Below are positions 1-10,969 of a stretch of 64,000 nt of DNA, one piece after another. The notes beneath the pieces were generated by a model that made no database searches, was not told the DNA's origin, and saw nothing but the letters and a program-made list of their open reading frames with translations. This stretch comes from Perkinsus marinus ATCC 50983 (lineage: Eukaryota > Perkinsozoa > Perkinsida > Perkinsidae): NCBI RefSeq assembly GCF_000006405.1, contig NW_003211409.1, positions 296,867 to 360,866 of the forward strand, read 5' to 3'. Positions within the stretch are counted from its first letter, which is position 1. Each line of letters starts with the position of its first letter. A program made the translations under genes and the position numbers.

Positions 1-55
1 AAACGTCAGTCGAGATCATGGTGGAAGGGCCCTGGGTGAGCGACCCTTATTTGCC

Positions 56-453
56 AGCCTCATGACATTTTCCGAAGATACTACACCACTACTGCTGCTC
101 GAGTCTGCCCACCAGCTCCTCGTCTGCCTCGTTTGACCCGTAGCACGAACGCTTCTGTTGGTGTAAAGTCGTACATTGCAGTACAGTTCGCGGTGGCCAC
201 TCTGTGTGGGTTATCACTCCAATTAGCAGATCATAACGTCGTCCTGGCGGCCTATAGTCTATTTTCATACATTGCACAAGGTTTTCTTCTCGATGGAAGA
301 AAAGACTACGAACTGGTGCGATGCGTCTTATTCATTCTTGTTGGTATCTTTAATGGTGGGGTTTACGGTGCTCTCTGTTCGATATGGTCTGTTATATCAT
401 TAGCATGTTTCCATGTAGTTATGCAATCTCCCACACAAATCGATCCGATATGA
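56..453 (+). CDS. 3' exon of an unknown multi-pass membrane protein (partial)
   Basis: Open frame after a plausible splice acceptor (ttatttgccag, ending at 55) down to a TGA at 451-453. No in-frame ATG precedes the hydrophobic part, so I read it as a terminal exon whose upstream exons lie outside the window. The protein has about three hydrophobic stretches (around VKSYIAVQFAVATLCGLSL, VVLAAYSLFSYIAQGFLL and a later FILVGIFNGGVYGAL), consistent with a multi-pass membrane protein. No motif identifies the family. The acceptor is inferred from sequence only. Confidence 0.45.
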
Positions 454-1076
454 ATATGTCGATTAGTTGAGCATCGAAGCGAGATGATAATTTTCTTTCC
501 TCATTTAATCGGACTGGTGTTCAAGTATACCGTCCACTCCTATACACCATGGTGAGAAAATTTTGATGATTTATTCACAACCATGACTTCACTAGACACA
601 ACAACACATTACTTAGGAAATCCCTGGAGAAAACTTAAACTATCCTCTTAGAATTCAAGCCACAAATACCAACAAGCTTTCCAACACAAATCCATATTCA
701 AACTGCTCGAGTGTGATCCATCGATCGCGGCAGATAATGCACTCTATAGAAGCCGATGAAAATGTGGAATCTAAGAGCACTAGTCTAATCTCACGAGGAC
801 GGGAACCGACAAATAACTGTCAGAAAAACACCCTACTCTATATTACGAATAGCACAGGTCAATATTCAGGAAGGAACTGTATAACGAGAATTGCTAACCT
901 CGAAATAGAATGCATATTAAGCTGGGTCCTCACTTCATGAAGAGAAATAAATGAGGACCTTTCTGCTCGACATAAATCAGGCCCGAATAACATAGGCATG
1001 GGATTGCCACCGTCTTGACAAATGGCAATACTGCCCATGAATAAACAGGAAAGGAACAACTATGAAGTACAGATAA
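454..1076. other. intergenic, nothing recognised
   Basis: AT-rich DNA between the membrane-protein exon and the convergent oxidoreductase gene. Only short shadow-type frames. Must hold the 3' ends of both genes, but no motif is clear. Confidence 0.4.
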
Positions 1077-2963
1077 TTACCATGGCATCATGCCGAACGA
1101 CTCGCGTTTAATAACACCAAGCTCGAGACCCTGAGGTATCTCAGCTGCTCGAATAGCATCAACCGTCAAGTTGATCATGCAAATGGGCCCACACAGGTAG
1201 AAGTTGATCCTCTTCGCCTTGCTCTGATCTGCCTTGTCAATGGCCTTGTTCACGAAATCAGCGATCTCCTTGTTACCGTGGTGAGCATAGTGACTAGGAC
1301 GAGTATTATTCAGAGCATCACCACCGGCGATCATTTGGCCGTAGTGAGCGGGGCACACGCAAGCTTCCAAATCGGCAGTGGCTCGGCGCATAACCTCATC
1401 AGTACCGGAATACATGAGTTCACGATGGCCAACACCAGCTAGTAGCTGATGAACCGACACAAATTCACCGGACGTTCTAAAGGCCCAAAGCAGGGACACC
1501 TTCTCCTTCTGGTCATCAGGCAGGGAAGCGATGACGGAAGCAATGGGACAGATACCCGTGCCACCGGCGATCATAACAGTGTAGTCATCAGGACCAGCTA
1601 TCTGCTTGGGCACATCCGACGCACCATAAGGACCTTGCACATACACTCGGGAATTGATGAACCTCTCGAAGTCAGCAGCCACGAGCTTTTTAGTCATGTA
1701 ACCATCACAAGAGACCAACAGTTTCAAAGTGTGTTTCTCCTTCGGATTCGGCAGTGGGGAAAAGGCATGTGCAACACAGTCCTTTCCAGGGAAGGTCACC
1801 TGAATCCACTGCCCTGGCTTCGGTTTCACATGCGTCCTGAGAACGATCTCGCAAGCCGGTGCATCCTCCTTGGCATCACCGTCGGTCAAAGGAGTGATTG
1901 ACTCTACCTTCGAGCAGAAGGCGTTACTGGAATCTTCGGGATGTTCGTCAAAATGCTTCTTGGACTTCGTGGAGACAGCTTGCACAGAGGTTTCAATGAG
2001 CTCAATAACTCTCTCGATAATGCTAGCAATCCAAACAACGAAGAGAACACCAGAAGTGACATAGGGACCAGCAGAATGAGTGAACTCAGACTGTATGAGT
2101 TCGTGCTGGACAGTGTGGAAGAGGAGCAGTACAGTGGCGAAATATACGAGCCAATGCGACCAGCGGAATACTCGATAACCGTGAGGAATGTACTTGTATA
2201 TGAACGCACAAATGAAGGTTATCAAGAATAGCACACCAGAAGCAACAGCCTCGTTACCACCAAAAATGAGTGCACACTGGACAGTCACCCGAGGAGCGAT
2301 CATAATCAGATGCATGATACCAAAGACCAGAGCGTTGATACCGAGCAAAGCATGGAGGATAGTAAGGCGTTCGAAGCCGACCTTGAAGAGACGGGCCACT
2401 GGACGAATGGACAGGAAGAAACAACCGGCAATAGACCACGTGGAAATTCGAGCAAATATCACACTGGCCCGCTTCGTCCCTTCTGACGTATCGTACGTTG
2501 CAAGCTGAATGATAGCAGCAATTGCAAGTGAAGTTATTAGCACTGCGAAACTGACAGCATTAGCACGACTAGCAAAAACACGCTTGCATGGTCGTTGAAG
2601 CCAGTTGGGCATGTATCGTCTCAGCCTCACTGCCACAATCATGATGATGATGGCAATACCACAAAAGAAGGGGAACGCCCACTGGGACCAACCAGGGATG
2701 TTGAGGTTGCCAGGAGGAACAATACATTGTTCCATCAACTTGGCTTTGTCCGACTCGCTACCAGGAGCACTGGTCGGAGCGTTGGGATCAGGGGCCGGGG
2801 TGCTTCCTGTGAATACCCAGGGAGGAGGGGTCCCCGAAGTAAACCCGAAGGGACACTTCGCCATAATCTCGTACAGCATGATGAGCAAGGCAGCAAACCA
2901 ACAACTATCAGCTACAGAGGTGTCATTCTTGACGACATGATTTCCAGAATTCCAACTATACAA
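1077..2963 (-). CDS. ferric reductase / NADPH oxidase-like flavocytochrome
   Basis: One uninterrupted 628-aa frame. Known of the family: electrons pass from NAD(P)H through FAD and two membrane haems to oxygen or ferric iron. Seen here: about six transmembrane helices (residues ~95-320); two haem-ligand pairs, H204/H218 (13 residues between) and H270/H283 (12 between), the spacing typical of NOX/FRE proteins; an FAD-site motif HAFSPLP at 399-405; a nucleotide-binding glycine motif IAGGTGICP at 465-473; a CGP motif at 591; and an aromatic C-terminus. The N-terminus is unusual: a hydrophobic stretch, then KCPFGF and a Pro/Ala/Thr-rich lumenal-type segment (~42-75). Internal ATGs near codons 29 and 34 could be alternative starts. 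Its lack of introns is odd beside its intron-rich neighbours. Ferric reductase and NOX cannot be separated from sequence alone. Confidence 0.88.
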   Translation of the reverse strand: MYSWNSGNHVVKNDTSVADSCWFAALLIMLYEIMAKCPFGFTSGTPPPWVFTGSTPAPDPNAPTSAPGSESDKAKLMEQCIVPPGNLNIPGWSQWAFPFFCGIAIIIMIVAVRLRRYMPNWLQRPCKRVFASRANAVSFAVLITSLAIAAIIQLATYDTSEGTKRASVIFARISTWSIAGCFFLSIRPVARLFKVGFERLTILHALLGINALVFGIMHLIMIAPRVTVQCALIFGGNEAVASGVLFLITFICAFIYKYIPHGYRVFRWSHWLVYFATVLLLFHTVQHELIQSEFTHSAGPYVTSGVLFVVWIASIIERVIELIETSVQAVSTKSKKHFDEHPEDSSNAFCSKVESITPLTDGDAKEDAPACEIVLRTHVKPKPGQWIQVTFPGKDCVAHAFSPLPNPKEKHTLKLLVSCDGYMTKKLVAADFERFINSRVYVQGPYGASDVPKQIAGPDDYTVMIAGGTGICPIASVIASLPDDQKEKVSLLWAFRTSGEFVSVHQLLAGVGHRELMYSGTDEVMRRATADLEACVCPAHYGQMIAGGDALNNTRPSHYAHHGNKEIADFVNKAIDKADQSKAKRINFYLCGPICMINLTVDAIRAAEIPQGLELGVIKRESFGMMPW

Positions 2964-3797
2964 TTTTCCCCACGACTATTAGTGTGTTGCTAACACTGAC
3001 ACCACACCCTCCTAGTGCCAATATCAATAAGTCCTATACGGCACGGCTCCTCTGATGCTACGGTGATATATGGTCCCTTCTTCCTAGTTAATGACTAGAC
3101 AGATGTACATTACTGCTCAATAAGATGACTATTCCTGATAGTAGCTTCCCTAGCTCTCAGTTGTAAGTGGCCCAAGCAAACTCTGCTTGTGTGATATTCG
3201 ATTAGATTGCCGCGCGATAATAGCAAAGCTAGCATGCGAAAGGTCCCGGGTTCGAACCAGAGCGGCCGCTTCTTTCTGAATCGGGTAGATTAGTCGTGGT
3301 TGATCAACATCCTCCATAGTTATTCTACTCATGAGATTAAACCAAACACACTCAGTAGCAGAGTTAGACATGTGTTCAAGTTCCATTTACACTCATACAG
3401 GCAAGTGGATGTACACGAGGAAACTCAACACGTAATGTAAACTCTTGTATAATGAATTCACGCGTGAGGGACAATTGACGGTTCGGCGGTAGCCCATCAT
3501 GGCATCATACCCAGGGCATGCTGCACAGAGTCGTTAGTGGCGACCACGCTAGAGACACAGTGCACTCAGAAGTGATGCGGATTCACATTTTTCTATTCCA
3601 TCATTGACAACAGCAACCCGAAATCATATTATGCAAAAGCTAGCAACTAAACTAGTAACCATAAAACTGGAGCTAATGCTATATAGACCTCTCTCTCTGT
3701 CAGTCTAAAGTACAACGCCGTCGCCGGCTTGGTTAGATTTGATGCCGATATGCTAGCCATTTGATCTGTGGACGCTTAAAACTGCCGAGGAACTTCG
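2964..3797. other. intergenic, with a tRNA-like fragment
   Basis: Upstream of the oxidoreductase and downstream of the helical-repeat gene. Holds a tRNA-Ala-like fragment (separate entry). No convincing exon otherwise. Confidence 0.4.
3200..3263 (+). pseudogene. tRNA-Ala(AGC)-like fragment
   Basis: Contains TAGCATGCGAAAGG followed by GGTCCCGGGTTCGAACC, close to the anticodon arm plus T-arm of tRNA-Ala(AGC). The 5' half is degenerate, and neither the anticodon stem nor the T stem pairs properly, so it is not a working tRNA. A tRNA-derived SINE head or a dead tRNA copy is most likely. Confidence 0.3.
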
Positions 3798-6700
3798 TCA
3801 ACCCCTCTGGGCATTCGCCGCCGTGCCGAGAGGTCGCTCTGCTTCCACTCTGGTCATATCGCTATCGAACTCGTCCTCAGTGGATAATTTGTGGCACATC
3901 TCTCATTTCAAATCGACCTTGACAAAGTGGTACCATAGGAATTGCAGAGGTACACTTGTGAAATGCCAGCACGTATGCGCATCTAGTAGGGAGGGAAATC
4001 GTTGAGCTCAAAATCATACAACAAAGGAGCAACCCCGAAGGTCGCAACATAGATCCATCTCATGGGCTTCCCACGACGTCTGTGTGTAAAGGAGCAGTGA
4101 CACCGACTAACGACCATCACTGCTCCCACCGAACAGGGCACTTGCATGTTCCAATCGTAATGAAACTCAGCGGAAATGGCAGGAAAAAACCCAAGATTAA
4201 CTTTTGGGCACCAACGGAAACTGTCCAGTCTTCTTACCAGAAGCATCTATGAGATGAGACCGATCGCCTCTGAGCAACTCTGTCAAGCGGTCTCGAAAGC
4301 CAGATGAAGCCGATCATAGAAATGTGGAGTAGCAAAGACATCTGTTTCTCACCGAGCAGTATTGATATCCTACAAACAGTGTTGAATCAGACATGACCAT
4401 GCTTACTTCCTTCACAAACATGGACGTTACAACAGTTAAAGTCAAGGCACCTTATTTCACAACAGTGCAAGAAGCAACGGAAAATAGAGTCAAAAAGTTC
4501 TCTCCCACTTACACCAGCATGTCGGGTAGGATCAAGTGGATCGATGCTTCCACGCTGTAGTAGTTCATAAACGGGTGGATTGGCATTCCGCAGTACATAA
4601 CATGTACCGAGCTTCTCGACTACCCTCTGCTGCGGTGAAGTAGATGCCCCAGAGATGGACCGTGATGGAGACCATCTACAACTTCACAACTGCTTAACAC
4701 GTGAGCAGATTCAACGAGGCGGAGCGAAGCAAAAAACCATTCTCTCGGAAACGACACCAAGCATGGCCTTCAGAATTTAAGCGTCTCGGTCGTCACTCGT
4801 CTTGGATCGTTGATGTGCCTCTTCGGTGGTGGCGGCGCGCCGTAATACGATATTGTGGCTTTGGCCGCTTTCACATCCTTCAAAAACGGCTTGTAGTTCT
4901 GAGATGAAATACACCAAAAATCGTCGGGCGGAACTCTCAACCTACTGCTTCAGCCTTTCCATACACATCTTCCAAGATGAGCAAATCTTTGTTGTCGAGA
5001 CTATCGAGTAGCAAACGAACTTCCTTCGCAGTCCCCTGGCACACGGCAACGTATACAAGGGACCAGTGTTGGGAAATATGCTCGCTCTCTTCAGCTCAGT
5101 TCCGGAGGGTTTTTACTAATTACACAAATTCACGTATGAACTCGGGTGGGAGGAATGTAGGTAAACCAACAAGAAATTCCCGAGATGTCCTCAGAATTCC
5201 CATAGTGTCACCAACCAGATGTCACCTTGAGGAGCCTCTGTACTTGCTTCCACTCTGGAGTTTCACACCAATCCTCGTCATTATCACCGATCACGCGGCC
5301 AATACACCACGCTATGCGAACCAAGCCTGAAGGGATAGAACCTTTGAGTAAATGCTCACACTACATCGCATATTAATCAATTATCGATCATCAGGGCGCT
5401 GGGATTCCCACCACATTTGAGTTTCATCCGTTTAACGTGAAGTATGCAATAGTAAATCAGTGAAATATATTTTTCATATCACTAGGGTGAAACTCCATTG
5501 TTGTTGTAACTGATTCCCCCCATAAATTTCCCACCCTTCCTCGTACCCTCACACCCTATTTCCGCACCCTTGCCGTTCCTATATGCCTCCAACAGCGCGG
5601 GAGTTACTGCAGCCAGAGCCCGTCGAAGTGGTGGCCCCCGCACACGGAAGACGCCCAATGCGTAGACCAAACGGTAACTACAGGAACATACAGCCCGGCA
5701 CAAGAAGGCACTCACAGATCTTTGGCCGACACTTTATCGAATTCTCCTTTGTCAAGATGAGCAAAGGTTTTCTGCAAAGCCGTTTGCATCAGCGGTGAAG
5801 TATACCTACACAAGACACGACCAAATTCAGATCGAACCTGAGCGTTGCGCACTATCGCGAAGGGAAGGGTAGCATCGGAGAAATTAAACTATCGTTGACC
5901 TTGTCATTCCCATCGCCCACTCGGGATGAGCACGGGTTTAGGAAAATGTGGTGAGGGCTCTCATGGGACAATGAACGACATGTACTTGCGTACGATATGT
6001 TCATTGTCATTGTATTGAAGCAGTATCAGTCTTAGTAGGCTACCCTTCCGTTCGTGATATGACGAATATTTTCCCCGAGTTCATTACTTCACATGTACGC
6101 CCGATATACGGTACAGCCTGTAGAGAACGTCAATGGCCATATGCGGCTCACACTGTGGCAAGACCTTCTCGAACCAGGGCATGCAGACCTGCATCGGAAT
6201 CCATCAATATTGGAGTTTCACCACCCGTTCCTCGTGAAGTAGCGTAATACTCTGTGAAAACCCCAATATTCGCGGCAGTCGTAAAATATATTTTGCATAA
6301 AAAATTTTTTTGCGTAAAATAATATTTTTTTATTATTATTTTTTTTAAAAGTATTTTTCATATCACAGGTGAAACTCCAACGAGTAACTTTCCCCCACTA
6401 CTACTACCTTTAGCCCATTTCGTGTACGCAGGTCCACCAGATACCGCAACACGCGCCACGTTTTCACAGGGCTGTCGGCGATCCGCGGAAAAACCTCAAC
6501 AAAGGGCAATAAAGTGAATAACACGAACAACACACCTGCGTATCGAGTTTAGATATGAAATCTTTGAACTCTCGACTGCCCCTCTTGAAATCACCGAAGT
6601 TGGCCAAATGCGTTAACGCGTGACATGCGTCCCCGTATGACAACGGTATCGCAGTCTTACTCACAAGAGTTAGAACTTCTGGACCTGAGAAAAATCAATT

Positions 6701-7106
6701 CAAAAAATTTGCGACAAATATTTTCCCTCCTAAAAAGACTACTATTCATGTGCAAACTAATTTAGTAGGACTCTTCGTCACTGCCCACTATTACCATTTT
6801 TGCACTGCTGGAACGCATCCCCGAAAACCGACTTCAACGGCGGCAGAGGTACTTTAACACTGGGCATCTGGTGAGGTTGTCATACTCGAGAAAAGTCCCA
6901 CAGAGGCCACTACTTCCAGCTCTGTGGTAACCAAACAAAAGCAAGGGCATGAAAAATAACTTGCCACTATCAAAGTCGTTACTAAATGTACAACACACAG
7001 ATACGCGTCGTATCCTGCGGCACGCTCCTGAGATTCGTTTGCTACAGCGTTCTGCATCATTGCCACCATGCAGAGAACGCTCCCTGACACGCTCCCATGT
7101 AAGAAC

Positions 7107-7140
<34 letters not shown>

Positions 7141-10100
7141 ATAGTACTCTAGATCATTCGAACAGGACCACATCTTTGCTTTTCCCCAAACTGCTATCCT
7201 TCCTAATAGTCCTGCCATTAGGACTGTCATGATCATCACTGTTACGATACGCAGTAGGATAGGGAATATGCAGTCGGAGAAAACAGTTGTCCTCCTAAAT
7301 TCCACACGAATCTTCCAGGCACGCACAACAACAACTCCTATTCTCACAGGTTCATATTTCTCTGGTACGGCCCGTTGCCGCGCGTTCTTATACTGCAAAT
7401 TCGGAGTTGCTGCTGCCGGTTTACTGTTACTCTCACGGCCTGAAAAGATACCAAATTTTATCCAACATTTACCAACAAGTTCTTGTTGGTATTAGTCACT
7501 ATATAATGGAGTTCCACACTAGTGATATGAAAAACACTAGTGAAAAATATATTTCACGACTACTGCATGTCACCGCGAATATCGCGTTTTACACAGAGTA
7601 TTACGCCACTTCACGTAAAACGGGTGGTGAAACTCCTCAATTAACCCACAAAAATATATGAGAATTTTCAATGTTAATTTAAATTATATAATTACTTTTT
7701 TTGGAAAACTTATGAGGCATTTATTAACACAGTTGCTGGTAATACCATAAATTCCATAATAAAAAAAATATTAGTAAAAATATCAATGCATACATACCTT
7801 TTTTCTTCTTGGTAAGTGGGCTCAATCTGCCACACAAGTTGGCGCCCCAGTCCCTCAACGTTGGGTCGCCCGATACGTTCATCAACTGCCGTTCGAACAG
7901 TTCGGAAAACCTCTTTAAAAGATTCCACCTGAGAAAAACTAAGCCGATTTTTGCAGCCGACTTTCTCACCGACACTCATGCCGTGTGTTGAAAAATCCCC
8001 ACGTAGGAGGACATATCTGACCAGTACCTGAACACGGGGAATTCGGAAAATTGTTCATTGGAGTTTCACCACCCGTTTTACGTGAAGTGGCGTAAAAAAC
8101 TCCCTGAAAAACGCTGTAGTAGTCGTGAAGTATATTTTCTCACTAGTGTCTTTAATACCACTAGGGTGAAACTCCATCTTATAACCGAGGAAAGACAGAG
8201 CAAGGACGATTGATAAAGTGAAATTATTGCTATTAGAATTTCTATTCGACCACAACAACAAGATAAAGAATTAGTAGCTGTGGCAAGGATATTATCCAGG
8301 AACTATTTTTCACTAGAGTTTTTCATATCGCGGGTGGAACCTCATTATCGAGGAATAGGTATTAGGAATCAGGGATTCACTCATTCTCTAGAATTTGTGT
8401 TATCTAGAGTCTGACAACAGTGAGAAAGAAGGTCCCAATGTGATGATATCTACCCGGAAATCATCCAGGAGCCTATAATGTTCCCAGGAAGGGAACTCAT
8501 TTTGAATTTTCCACGGATGGCTAGGAACACATTCTTCAATCAGTTTTCCATGTAAATATCATTACATTATCTCACAAAGCTACGTGGACCATTGGTTGCC
8601 GACCGCAGAAACGGAGGAATGCGAGTATTTGATATTACATATTTCTCTTAGTTCCTCTTCATTGACTAGTATAATCCTAATTCTCAAGCTGCCAACATCA
8701 TCTACTCTGCTCACGGGTTTATATCTGAGCGCCTATCACAAGATGACGAGTAAGGCCGACTTCTTACGGTGTGACGAAGAACCTTCCCTCTCCAGTGGAG
8801 CCCCCACAGGTAAGGGTGAATGCGTACCATGCACTTCTATAGTAGGAATCGCACCTGGTATCAATGGAGTCTCACTCTAGCGATACGGATATTTCACGAC
8901 TACTGCATATCACCGTGAATATCGCGTTTTTCACTCCCACCTTACGTAAAGCCGATTACCTCCGAGCCTCATTGAAAAAGATGTGATAGGGGGCAAACAG
9001 GGCCGAAAGGTGGTTCGTGCAAGTGGATAGAACATGCCACTTGTCATCACTGCTTAAGAATTTCGTCAGTATCTACCAGGAAATCATCCAAGAACCTATG
9101 ATGGAGTTTCACCCGTGATATTAAAAACATATTGCACGACTAGTACAGGCCGCGAATATCGCGTTTTTCAACGAGTTTTACGCGACTTCACGTAAAACAG
9201 GTGAAACCCCGGGGGGAACTAATTTTGAATTCTCCGCGGATGGCTAGGAACACATTCTTCAATCAGTTTCCCATGTAAATGTCATCATCACATTAGGGAA
9301 ATTTTCCTCATTTTTATCAAAAAAAATTTTCTCCAAGCTTAATGGGTCCTTGGTATCTACCAGTGTTGGAATGTATATGTTTGCTTTCCTCAGCTGAGCT
9401 CAGGGAGTTCCCTCACTAATTATAGAAGTCTACATGTGAGAAGTGTACGAAAAGCAACGATAATTAGCCGCAATTTCCTCGGAATTTTCATATTCTCACC
9501 AACACGTGTAGTTGACCATGTGCATATTTTCTAACACTAGTATCTACAGGCTCAACCATGAAAGATACGAAACAGGCCCAATTTGGTACCGGATCCTCAG
9601 GCGTGGCTTTCTTCGCGGCCTCCAACACCTTGTTGATAACGTACGTGTCGTGGCCGAAGAAATCTTTGATGTCTTTACAAAATACCTAAGCCTCGCCAAC
9701 TGTCCTCATCAATTACTACTCACCCGAACTACCGTGCGTTTTTCAATTCTGCCAAGTTCTGCAAGATGTTCTGTTGTCAGTATACAGGCTTGGATTTGCT
9801 TAACACAGCAAGGGACCATGATACGAGACGAGGTCCATATACGACTACTACTGTGTATTCGTTGATGGCGCTCTTTCGCCAATCAATGGAGTTCCTATCC
9901 CTCAGATACTTCTTCACCGCAAAGTAGAGCCATCGGGCTCCAAGGGCTGCCTAATGAACGCAAAGAGAACGACGAGGACGATTCGACTTCCTATGGCCTC
10001 ACCAAAATGTATAAGGGGATAGACTTCATGTAAGGGGAGGAGGTAAGACGACGAGTTACCTGCCGGACCACGCCAGAGCGTAAACGATCTGTAAACGCCT

Positions 10101-10656
10101 TAAACTTGTTTATTATCGAGACACGCAGTAAAGGAGGGTAGTGGCGTATCTGTTGTATATACTCAAGCGCTGAATTCTATAGAGCACGGTGTAAGCCTTC
10201 CCCCAGTGGTATTACGATAGACACTATTACGGAGAAGGCCGATCGCCTCGTTTCCGCATCGTGCTGACGAGTACTGTGAGAGGAGGTGGACATCGGACTG
10301 TGAAAGATTCAAAATTGCCTGTGAGGTGGGGGCAGCGTCACTCGCCACGAAATTGCCCAACTTGCGTTGTTTTCACAGCGGGAGGGCGCACATTGAACTC
10401 ACTCCATGATTAGCTCTGTTGCTGCAAGACTACCCTATACGATGCTCATGGAAACACGATCCCTGTGGAGTTCTACATCTAGCTCGTGTGCAGGGTGAGC
10501 TGCTGCACCCTCGCCCGAGCTATACAGCGACACGAATAGGAAACGGAGACGTGTAGGGCGGTATCTTCCTATAGAAAAGCGAGATAGAAAATTGGAGAGG
10601 CGAATATGATCTTTCCGTTTCGAATTTGTACCCCCTCCCACTTCGCGCGCCCCCAC
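3798..10656 (-). CDS. large multi-exon helical-repeat protein, possibly organelle-targeted (HPR/RAP-like)
   Basis: Chain of minus-strand exon blocks separated by GT-AG introns, many joining in phase. Main blocks: 10441-10656 (basic, Arg/Ser-rich N-terminus like a mitochondrial transit peptide), 10210-10360, 9852-9950 (AALGARWLYFAVKKY), ~9735-9770, ~9580-9690, 7798-7928 (VESFKEVFRTVRTAV), ~7350-7395, ~6800-6855, ~6538-6688 (LSYGDACHALTHLANFG), ~6095-6200 (FEKVLPQCEPHMAIDVLYRL), ~5725-5890, ~5555-5676 (LYRLVYALGVFRV), ~5226-5332 (GLVRIAWCIGRV), ~4931-5045, 4777-4905 and blocks to a TGA at 3798. The recurring 'LxxLxxALxxLGV' helices resemble heptatricopeptide or RAP-type RNA-binding proteins of myzozoan organelles. 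Several introns carry small repeats. No ATG is in frame in the first block, so the start is not fixed, and two genes are possible. The function is inference. Confidence 0.45.
5065..5225 (+). repeat. repeat family B copy
   Basis: First copy of the family that runs from GTTGGAATATATGTTCGC through a CAGCTGAGCTC core and 'CACTAATTATA' to 'CATATTGTCACCAACACATG'. This copy is diverged and lies in an intron of the helical-repeat gene. Confidence 0.6.
6212..6378. mobile_element. MITE family A copy
   Basis: Ends are GGAGTTTCACC and GGTGAAACTCC, an 11-bp inverted repeat. The inside has the family's CGTGAAGTAGCGTAATACTC and ATATTCGCGG segments plus an A/T-rich expansion (6300-6350), which makes this copy longer than the ~115-130 bp standard. 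Confidence 0.75.
7104..7141. repeat. (GTA)n microsatellite
   Basis: About a dozen GTA/TAG units between exon blocks of the helical-repeat gene. It creates a false poly-Tyr/Val frame. Confidence 0.9.
7508..7636. mobile_element. MITE family A copy, full length
   Basis: Best full-length copy: GGAGTTCCACACTAGTGATA at one end, CGGGTGGTGAAACTCC at the other, 129 bp. The inside holds a second hairpin-forming stretch (ACTAGTGAAAAATATATTTC). No coding capacity. Confidence 0.8.
8060..8175. mobile_element. MITE family A copy
   Basis: Bounded by GGAGTTTCACC and GGGTGAAACTCC, in the opposite orientation to the 7508 copy. A truncated relative lies at about 8308-8343. Confidence 0.78.
8440..8580. repeat. 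repeat family C copy
   Basis: Shares GAAATCATCCAGGAGCCTAT, 'TTTTGAATTTTCC' and 'GAACACATTCTTCAATCAG' with 9060-9300 and, in reverse, with 47085-47215. Noncoding. Confidence 0.6.
8867..8956. mobile_element. MITE family A copy, truncated
   Basis: Starts GGAGTCTCACTCTAGCGATA and holds the CACGACTACTGCATATCACC and AATATCGCG parts of the family. The far end is eroded. Confidence 0.55.
9060..9300. repeat. repeat family C copy split by a MITE
   Basis: Family C sequence (GAAATCATCCAAGAACCTAT) runs to about 9102 and resumes after 9210 (GAACACATTCTTCAATCAG). The family A element between them is absent from the other C copies. Confidence 0.6.
9103..9210. mobile_element. MITE family A copy nested in repeat C
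   Basis: GGAGTTTCACCCGTGATATT at the left, ACAGGTGAAACCCC at the right. Sits inside repeat C, so it inserted after that copy. Confidence 0.72.
9362..9530 (+). repeat. repeat family B copy
   Basis: Near-complete: GTTGGAATGTATATGTTTGC, then CAGCTGAGCTCAGG, then 'CACTAATTATAGAAG', ending at 'CCATGTGCATATTTTC'. Intronic in the helical-repeat gene. Confidence 0.7.
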
Positions 10657-10969
10657 GAAATGTTAAATTGACCTTCCGTAAGCCTCCTGCTAGGATCGGG
10701 TTTTACATGCGGAATGCGATCCCGCAGAGAGGAAAGGGAGTACATTGGCAGAGATTATCTCGCCCGGTGGACACAACTCATTGGCATGATGAAAGTAGAC
10801 AATTTAAAAAACTAGAGCTGATCCCTCGAGAGCTACTGTGCATCGATGCGAGTCTTACTAAGCCGTGTTGTCGGAGGCGCTGGCGACTTTTAATTCACAC
10901 ACACGCGCAGTCCCATGGGATAAGCGGGCAAAGAGTGCACTTGAGCGAGATGACTACGGACATGCATCA

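Noticed and set aside
1449-2508. Several plus-strand frames of 60-150 codons
   Set aside because: Shadows antisense to the NOX/FRE gene, which has all the family motifs on the other strand.
7057-7398. Poly-Tyr frame on the minus strand
   Set aside because: It is the translated (GTA)n microsatellite. Only a short piece near 7350-7395 looks like a real exon.
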